Of a stretch of DNA of 64,000 nucleotides, positions 59,184 through 64,000 are shown in pieces. Both the position numbers and the translations under genes were made by a program. Position 1 is the first letter of the stretch, and every line of letters begins with the position of its first letter. The DNA comes from Paenibacillus tianmuensis (GTDB lineage Bacteria > Bacillota > Bacilli > Paenibacillales > NBRC-103111). Below the pieces are notes generated by a model that had not been told where the DNA came from, ran no database searches, and saw only the letters and a program-made list of their open reading frames with translations. The stretch is from the NCBI RefSeq assembly GCF_900100345.1, contig NZ_FMTT01000027.1, positions 1 to 64,000 on the forward strand, read 5' to 3'.

Positions 59184-60320
59184 CTAACGGATCGTGATCG
59201 TCCCGGCTTCGGACTTCACGTCCGCTTTCAGGATATCCGAGAAAAAGGCCAGCGGCACGTACATTTTCCCTTCGCTGTTGATCGCCGGGGCGGTGCCCAG
59301 GGAGACCGGAGCCATTTTGTTCATGACGTACTCATCCTTGCCCATCCGCACGATCGACCACTGAGCCTCTTTCTGCAGCTCCACGGCTTGCTGCTCGGCG
59401 TTCCATTTCAGCTCGTAGCCGAGAGATTCGGCGACGCTGCGCAAAGGCACGGTCACGGTACCTTTAGCATCCGTGTAGACGGTTCCATCGATGATGGACA
59501 GCTTCTTGCCGTTCACAACGAGCGTATGCGGCTTGCTTCTCGCGTCGGCGCCCGGTGTCTGTGCTTGATTCGGCAGCGGGATGGCGAACTCCGGCATGCC
59601 TGTGGAGTACGGCGCGATCTCGTACGGCGCGAAGACGATGACGGCGCTGCCTTGATGAATATAGAACGACTGCGTATCGACGATGCCTTCGAAGCCGTCT
59701 TTGAAATAATCGTCAGGATGCTTGGCAATTTCGTCCTTGATGTGCTTGTCGATCGTCTGCTTGTAATCCGCGCCGAACAGGTCCTTCAGCTCGATCCGCT
59801 TCGCGGCGTCCTGATTCAGTACGTTGTATGTATCGGTTCGCGAAATACCGTGGGCTCCTCCCGTATACACGTAGGTTTCCACGGTGATGGAAAACATACC
59901 CCCATCGGTTGCGCCGCCTTCGGCTTTCACTTCGTATTTTACGATGACCTCGTACGGGTTGAATTCGTAGCCGTCTTTTTTGGCATCGGCCGCGTCATTT
60001 GCCGCTTGCTTCTTCATCAGCTCCAAGTCTTTCATCGCATGACGCTCCAGGATATCGTTCAACTGGTCTTGGTATTTTTTATCTTTGAGCCCTTCGATAA
60101 CCGGGATGCTCAGGTCCGCGGAGTACTGGTCGGTCTTCTCTTGTACGGCCTTGGCCGATACTTTGACGGCGCCTTGCTGAACGGGCGCGGAGATCGGGAC
60201 GGCTTGAACGGGCACGCTAGCAGAGGAAGGCTCGGCGCTTGCCCGGGAACCAGAGACGCCTGCGGTTAGCAGGCAAGCTCCTGCGATGCTTAGGGTCAGT
60301 AATTTGAACGGTGTTTTCAT
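59184..60320 (-). CDS. Secreted protein with PdaC/RsiV-like (DUF4163-DUF3298) and copper-amine-oxidase-N domains
   Basis: 378 residues with a signal peptide (about 1-29). Residues about 50-265 match the PdaC N-terminal/RsiV type: VKYEVKAEGGATDGGMFSITVETYVYTGGAHGISRTDTYN, then DLFGADYKQTI and FAPYEIAPYSTGMPEFAIPL. The C-terminal 110 residues are a copper-amine-oxidase-N domain (GTVTVPLRSVAESLGYELKWN, KMYVPLAFFSDIL). The fusion is common in Paenibacillus surface proteins. It could bind a cell-wall ligand such as lysozyme-degraded peptidoglycan. Monocistronic. Confidence 0.85.
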   Translation of the reverse strand: MKTPFKLLTLSIAGACLLTAGVSGSRASAEPSSASVPVQAVPISAPVQQGAVKVSAKAVQEKTDQYSADLSIPVIEGLKDKKYQDQLNDILERHAMKDLELMKKQAANDAADAKKDGYEFNPYEVIVKYEVKAEGGATDGGMFSITVETYVYTGGAHGISRTDTYNVLNQDAAKRIELKDLFGADYKQTIDKHIKDEIAKHPDDYFKDGFEGIVDTQSFYIHQGSAVIVFAPYEIAPYSTGMPEFAIPLPNQAQTPGADARSKPHTLVVNGKKLSIIDGTVYTDAKGTVTVPLRSVAESLGYELKWNAEQQAVELQKEAQWSIVRMGKDEYVMNKMAPVSLGTAPAINSEGKMYVPLAFFSDILKADVKSEAGTITIR

Positions 60321-60529
60321 ACAAAGTCCCTCCTGGGTTATAAATGACTTGATGCTTTGATTATAGGACGAATGGCTTGCAAGAAAGTTACAATCAGGTT
60401 ACAAACTCCCGTGCGGTTATTTCGGTAAAGGTTGGTTAGAAGTCTTTTTTTACTTTGATGTGGTCGTTCCGGTTCGTTACACTAAATGATACAGCAGTTT
60501 TGTCGGCTTGAAGAATGGGAGGAAAACAA

Positions 60530-61609
60530 TTGACCGTATGCCATCTGCATGATTGGGGCTGGAACGACCGGCGGGAGGAGGCGTTCGCCCCTTACCGTGA
60601 GGCCGGGCATGAGCCCGGGCGCATTATTTTGGAGCATAAGCACGTTTACCGCGCGGTGACGGCTGGCGGAGAGCTGCTGGCCGAAGTGTCGGGGCGTCTC
60701 CGGCATCAAGCGGCCGGCCGGGCCGATTATCCCGCCGTCGGCGATTGGGTGGCGCTGCAGGTGCGGGCGGAGGACGGACGCGCGATCGTTCACGCGGTGC
60801 TCCCGAGGGAGAGCAAGTTTTCGCGCAAAGCAGCCGGGACGGCCGTCGAGGAGCAGATCGTCGCGGCCAATATCGACACCGTGTTTTTGGTGCACGCGCT
60901 GAATGCGGATTTTAATGTGCGGCGGCTGGAACGCTACTTGACCTTATCCTACGAGAGCGGCGCAGCGCCCGTCGTGCTGCTCAGCAAGGCGGATCTATGC
61001 GAGGACGTACCGGGCAAAATAGCCGCTGTGGAGGCCGTGGCGCCGGGCGTGCCGGTGCATGCGATCAGCTCCGCGCGCGGCGAAGGCTTGGATGCGCTGG
61101 CCGCCTATCTGAAGCCGGGGCGGACGGTGGCGCTCCTCGGGTCCTCGGGAGCCGGGAAATCCACGCTGGCCAATCTGCTCTACGGCGAGGCCATCTTGGA
61201 CACCGGAGAGATCCGTGAGGGAGACGGTCGTGGTCGGCATACGACGACCCACCGCGAGCTTGTGCTGCTGCCCGGAGGCTCGCTGCTGATCGATACGCCG
61301 GGGATGCGGGAATTGCAGCTGTGGGAGGCGGAATCCGGCTTGGACACCGCCTTCCGCGACGTGGACTTGCTTGCCGTGGGCTGCCGTTTCGGCAACTGTA
61401 CGCATCAGGAGGAGCCCGGCTGCGCCGTCAAGGAAGCGCTGGAGAACGGCACGCTCGACCGGGGACGGTATTATAACTACGTGAAGCTGCAGAAGGAGCT
61501 GGCGTTCCAAGCCCGTAAGGAAGACAAGGGCTTGCAGCGGGCGGAGAAGGACCGGTGGAAAAAGCTCAACCAATCGATGAAAAAGCATCCGAAGCATTCG
61601 TTGGATTAA
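60530..61609 (+). CDS. rsgA: Ribosome small-subunit-dependent GTPase A
   Basis: 359 residues; TTG 60530 follows GGGAGGAAAA (ATG 60515 overlaps the ribosome site). Circularly permuted G domain: switch and G4 VLLSKADL before G1 LLGSSGAGKSTLANLL, then G3 DTPGMRELQLW. The zinc finger at the C-terminus is CRFGNCTHQEEPGC. The OB-fold N-terminus (about 30-105) completes RsgA, which helps 30S maturation. Single copy in the window; its length suggests the longer RsgA/YjeQ branch. Confidence 0.92.
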   Translation: MTVCHLHDWGWNDRREEAFAPYREAGHEPGRIILEHKHVYRAVTAGGELLAEVSGRLRHQAAGRADYPAVGDWVALQVRAEDGRAIVHAVLPRESKFSRKAAGTAVEEQIVAANIDTVFLVHALNADFNVRRLERYLTLSYESGAAPVVLLSKADLCEDVPGKIAAVEAVAPGVPVHAISSARGEGLDALAAYLKPGRTVALLGSSGAGKSTLANLLYGEAILDTGEIREGDGRGRHTTTHRELVLLPGGSLLIDTPGMRELQLWEAESGLDTAFRDVDLLAVGCRFGNCTHQEEPGCAVKEALENGTLDRGRYYNYVKLQKELAFQARKEDKGLQRAEKDRWKKLNQSMKKHPKHSLD

Positions 61610-61746
61610 ATATGCCGTACAAAGCCCATTCCCTTCCATAACCGGAGAGAATGGGCTTTGCGCTTGGTTTTGCCGGACAAGTCTTTCAATTTCGGCCGGT
61701 TCGGTATACAATCCAGAGACAGCTTCGAGATAGGGGAGAACGGTAT

Positions 61747-63036
61747 ATGTGGACGAACCGGAACGTATGGATTGTCCTGGCAGGGGAATTTATTGCCGGG
61801 CTTGGCTTGTGGATGTCGATTATTGCCAATTTGGAGTTTATGCAGCAGAAAGTGCCTTCGGACTTCATGAAGTCGCTTATTTTATTCGTCGGGCTGCTCG
61901 CCGGCGTGCTGTTCGGTCCGCTGGCCGGACGGGTCATCGACACGACCTCGAAGAAAAAGGTGCTGCTGCTCTCGGGCGCCGGACGCCTTGTCAGCGTCAG
62001 CTTTATGTTTGTCGCGCTGTATTTTGATTCCATCTGGTGGATGGTACTGTTCGCCGTGACACTGCAAATATCGGCCGCGTTTTATTTCCCGGCGCTGCAG
62101 TCCGTCATTCCGCTGATCGTGCAGGAGCGGGAGCTGCTCGCCTTAAACGGCGTCCATATGAACGCGGGTACGATCGCGCGTATTCTGGGGACGACCTTGG
62201 CCGGATTGATGCTGACAGTGATGAGCCTGCAAGGCTTGTATGTCGCCTCCTTCGTGGCTTATGCGGTGCTGCTTGCGTCTACCGCTTTCCTGAACGTGCC
62301 CGAGCCCGGCTTGCGGCGGGCGAAAGAGGCTAACGAAGGGGCGGCGGCTGTACCGGGCGGGGAGCCGGAGCAGGCCGAAAGCGGCCGGCGCGGCAGCGAT
62401 CCGGCAGGGCAGGCGCCGCCGGCGGAGCAAAGCGGCTTCAAGGCGCTTCTGCCGCTGCTGCGTTCGGAGCCGACCGTGCTGACGGTGCTCTGGCTGACGC
62501 TGGTGCCGACGCTGTTCATCGGCGGCTTCAACCTGATGGTCATCAACATCAGCGAGCTGCAGCACGATGCGCAGGTGAAAGGGCTGCTCTATGCCGTGGA
62601 AGGGGTCAGCTTCATTCTGGCCGGCTTTCTGGTCAAATGGATGGCCGATCGCGGCGGCTTGATGAACCGCCTGTTCCTGTTTGCGGCGATCGTGGCGGCG
62701 GCGCAGTGCCTGCTGTTTTTTGCCGATTCGAAGCTGTTCGCTTTGCTTTCGTTCGGGCTGTTCGGCTTGGCGGCGGGCGGATTTTTCCCGGCGTCGTCGA
62801 CCTTGTTCCAGAAGCAAATTCCGAAAGCGTACCATGGCCGATTCTTTTCGTTCCGCAGCATGCTTGACCGCGTCATGTTCCAGGTCGTTCTGCTGAGTAC
62901 GGGGCTGCTGCTGGATTCGATCGGGCTGCAGCTCATGGTGCTGCTGTACGGGGTGCTATCGTTTGTGCTCGTCGCCGTCTTTGCCGTTCGCGAAGCCAGA
63001 TCGGCGAAGAAAGAACGTGCGGAAGCTTCATTGTGA
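61747..63036 (+). CDS. MFS transporter
   Basis: 429 residues from ATG 61747 (ATAGGGGAG upstream). Twelve likely helices. The N-half has FVGLLAGVLFGPLAGRVIDTTSKKKVLLLSGAGRL (motif A region), a charged loop of about 60 residues lies in the middle (216-240), and the C-half has GLFGLAAGGFFPASSTLFQKQIPKAYHGRFFSFRSM. It resembles bacterial enterobactin-exporter or macrolide-efflux-like MFS proteins. Substrate unknown. Confidence 0.85.
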   Translation: MWTNRNVWIVLAGEFIAGLGLWMSIIANLEFMQQKVPSDFMKSLILFVGLLAGVLFGPLAGRVIDTTSKKKVLLLSGAGRLVSVSFMFVALYFDSIWWMVLFAVTLQISAAFYFPALQSVIPLIVQERELLALNGVHMNAGTIARILGTTLAGLMLTVMSLQGLYVASFVAYAVLLASTAFLNVPEPGLRRAKEANEGAAAVPGGEPEQAESGRRGSDPAGQAPPAEQSGFKALLPLLRSEPTVLTVLWLTLVPTLFIGGFNLMVINISELQHDAQVKGLLYAVEGVSFILAGFLVKWMADRGGLMNRLFLFAAIVAAAQCLLFFADSKLFALLSFGLFGLAAGGFFPASSTLFQKQIPKAYHGRFFSFRSMLDRVMFQVVLLSTGLLLDSIGLQLMVLLYGVLSFVLVAVFAVREARSAKKERAEASL

Positions 63037-63190
63037 TTCGAAACGAACGGAAAAGCCGGCCCTTGCGATTAGGCATGTGCCGGCTTCTTTGCTTTAATTT
63101 TTTGCGCAGACTGCGCTCCTCGGTATCCAATCCCGGTCCCGATAGGCGGTCCAATAAATGTACGGCGTCTGCATCTAACATGAGCGTCCC

Positions 63191-63810
63191 TCATTCTGTT
63201 CTCTTCTTCGACGGATAGGTGCCCGGGGCTTCCTGCGCCTGCCGGTAGGCGGTCGGCGAGAGCCCGGTTCGTTTATGAAAAACGGTCGAGAAATAAGCGG
63301 CGTTCGGAAAGCCCGTGCGAAGCGCCACTTCGGTCACCGTCTCTCCTTCAGCCGCCGCTTGGCTGCCTCCACGCGGGTAGCCGCGATATATTCCGCAGGC
63401 GTGACCCCGGTCAGCCGCTTGAACGTGCGGTGCAGATGGTAAGGGCTGGCATGCTGCGCTTCCGCCAGCACGGCGAGGGTTAGCGGCTCCGCATAGTGCG
63501 CCTCGATCCATTTGGCGGTGTGCCGAATCCATTCTTCGTCCGGCATCCCCTTGCCATCGGGACGGCATCGCTTGCAGGGGCGGAAGCCTTGAGCGGCGGC
63601 GTCGGCCGCGCCGCGGAATATCCGCACGTGTTCCCTTTTCGGCGGCTTCGATTTGCAGGAGGGCCGGCAAAAGATCCCCGTTGTCTTCACGGCGTAAATC
63701 AATCGGCCATCAAGCGCGGCATCGTTGGCGATAATGGCGTTCCAGATATCGTCGGTTAACGCCGGCTCCGCCCGTTCGCGGTCTGCCGGCCGTTCATGCA
63801 GGTCAGTCAT
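63191..63810 (-). pseudogene. adaA: AdaA-type methylated-DNA regulator, frameshifted
   Basis: Two overlapping frames make one AdaA protein. From ATG 63810 the first has the zinc/methyl-acceptor domain (FCRPSCKSKPPKREHVRIF, FRPCKRCRPD) and the first AraC helix-turn-helix, ending at VEAAKRRLKERR near 63334. The second continues from about 63350 with EGETVTEVALRTGFPNAAYFSTVFHKRTGLSPTAYRQ, the second helix-turn-helix, to 63191. A one-base loss near 63345 explains it. The repressed/activated partner is probably the gene starting at 63969. A sequencing error would give an intact regulator. Confidence 0.75.
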
Positions 63811-63968
63811 AGCGATCACCTCACGAGCTCAGTATACCCCGGCAGTTCCTGCGATGTAAGGGGGGACGAGTGAGAGCGCAAGATTTCAAAAGCGCACAAG
63901 ACCGGAGTATGATAAAAAGGGATCATGAAGAAAAATAGCGCACGTTGGTTGGACAAAGGAGAGAATGG

Positions 63969-64000
63969 ATGATGAACGAAGCACAGCATGGGGCCGAGCT
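63969..64000 (+). CDS. Start of a gene cut by the window edge
   Basis: AAAGGAGAG (63956-63964) lies before ATG 63969, which opens MMNEAQHGAEL and runs off the edge. Divergent from adaA, so a DNA-repair alkylation gene is likely but cannot be read. Confidence 0.6.
   Translation, partial: MMNEAQHGAE

Noticed and set aside
1-64000. CRISPR arrays, prophage structural genes, tRNA or rRNA genes
   Set aside because: No regular repeat-spacer pattern, no cloverleaf-compatible complete tRNA and no rRNA sequence was seen by reading. Short tRNA-like pieces appear only in the tmRNA remnant.

Overview
The window looks like a chromosomal segment from the Paenibacillaceae, most likely Paenibacillus or a close relative. 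The evidence is family-level: strong AGGAGG ribosome sites with frequent TTG and GTG starts, Spo0E-like and YjcZ sporulation proteins, secreted proteins with copper-amine-oxidase-N domains, a YxdLM/BceAB-type transporter with YxeA, a MocR regulator, and an RRNPPA/Alo-type regulator. No rRNA, complete tRNA or CRISPR array was seen.

Bases 1 to about 12,000 are an AT-rich accessory region in decay. It opens with an Xre-TPR quorum-sensing-type receptor, followed directly by a signal-propeptide reading frame whose second codon is a stop. Next is a Spo0E-like phosphatase and a small unknown protein. This Spo0E/unknown module recurs twice more in increasingly broken form. Between the copies lie small secreted, lipoprotein and membrane proteins, an IS110 fragment, a 312-base direct repeat, a 44-base perfect palindrome, and a 263-base mini-transposon with Tn7-like ends and a 5-base target duplication.

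From 12,000 to 29,200 the content is mostly ordinary chromosome: an AraC regulator, a TPP riboswitch with thiD-thiM, a divergent MocR/EamA pair, an M6 metalloprotease, and a peptide-sensing/resistance-like cluster (two-component system, DUF418, YxeA, ABC permease and ATPase). A copper-amine-oxidase-domain protein follows. From 29,380 to 31,840 a small AT-rich island (Xre-ImmA metallopeptidase plus an unknown partner) is bounded by 21-base imperfect direct repeats beside what looks like a tmRNA 3' end.

From 32,180 to 47,480 there is a complete fixABCX electron-transfer-flavoprotein operon, an iron operon (FTR1 permease plus lipoprotein) behind a perfect Fur box, a GH18 chitinase, HelD, a GGDEF-EAL protein, and a ThDP enzyme with a carboxymuconolactone-decarboxylase-family protein. 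From 47,700 to 64,000 there is a candidate type I toxin-antitoxin locus, a MarR regulator with a likely leaderless mRNA, an NmrA-type protein, and a purine riboswitch upstream of a FAD-dependent dehydrogenase. These are followed by glutamate dehydrogenase, dapA, a LysR regulator, YjcZ, DinB with a WYL regulator, RsiV-like and RsgA proteins, an MFS transporter, and a frameshifted adaA. All assignments were made by reading the sequence, without database searches.
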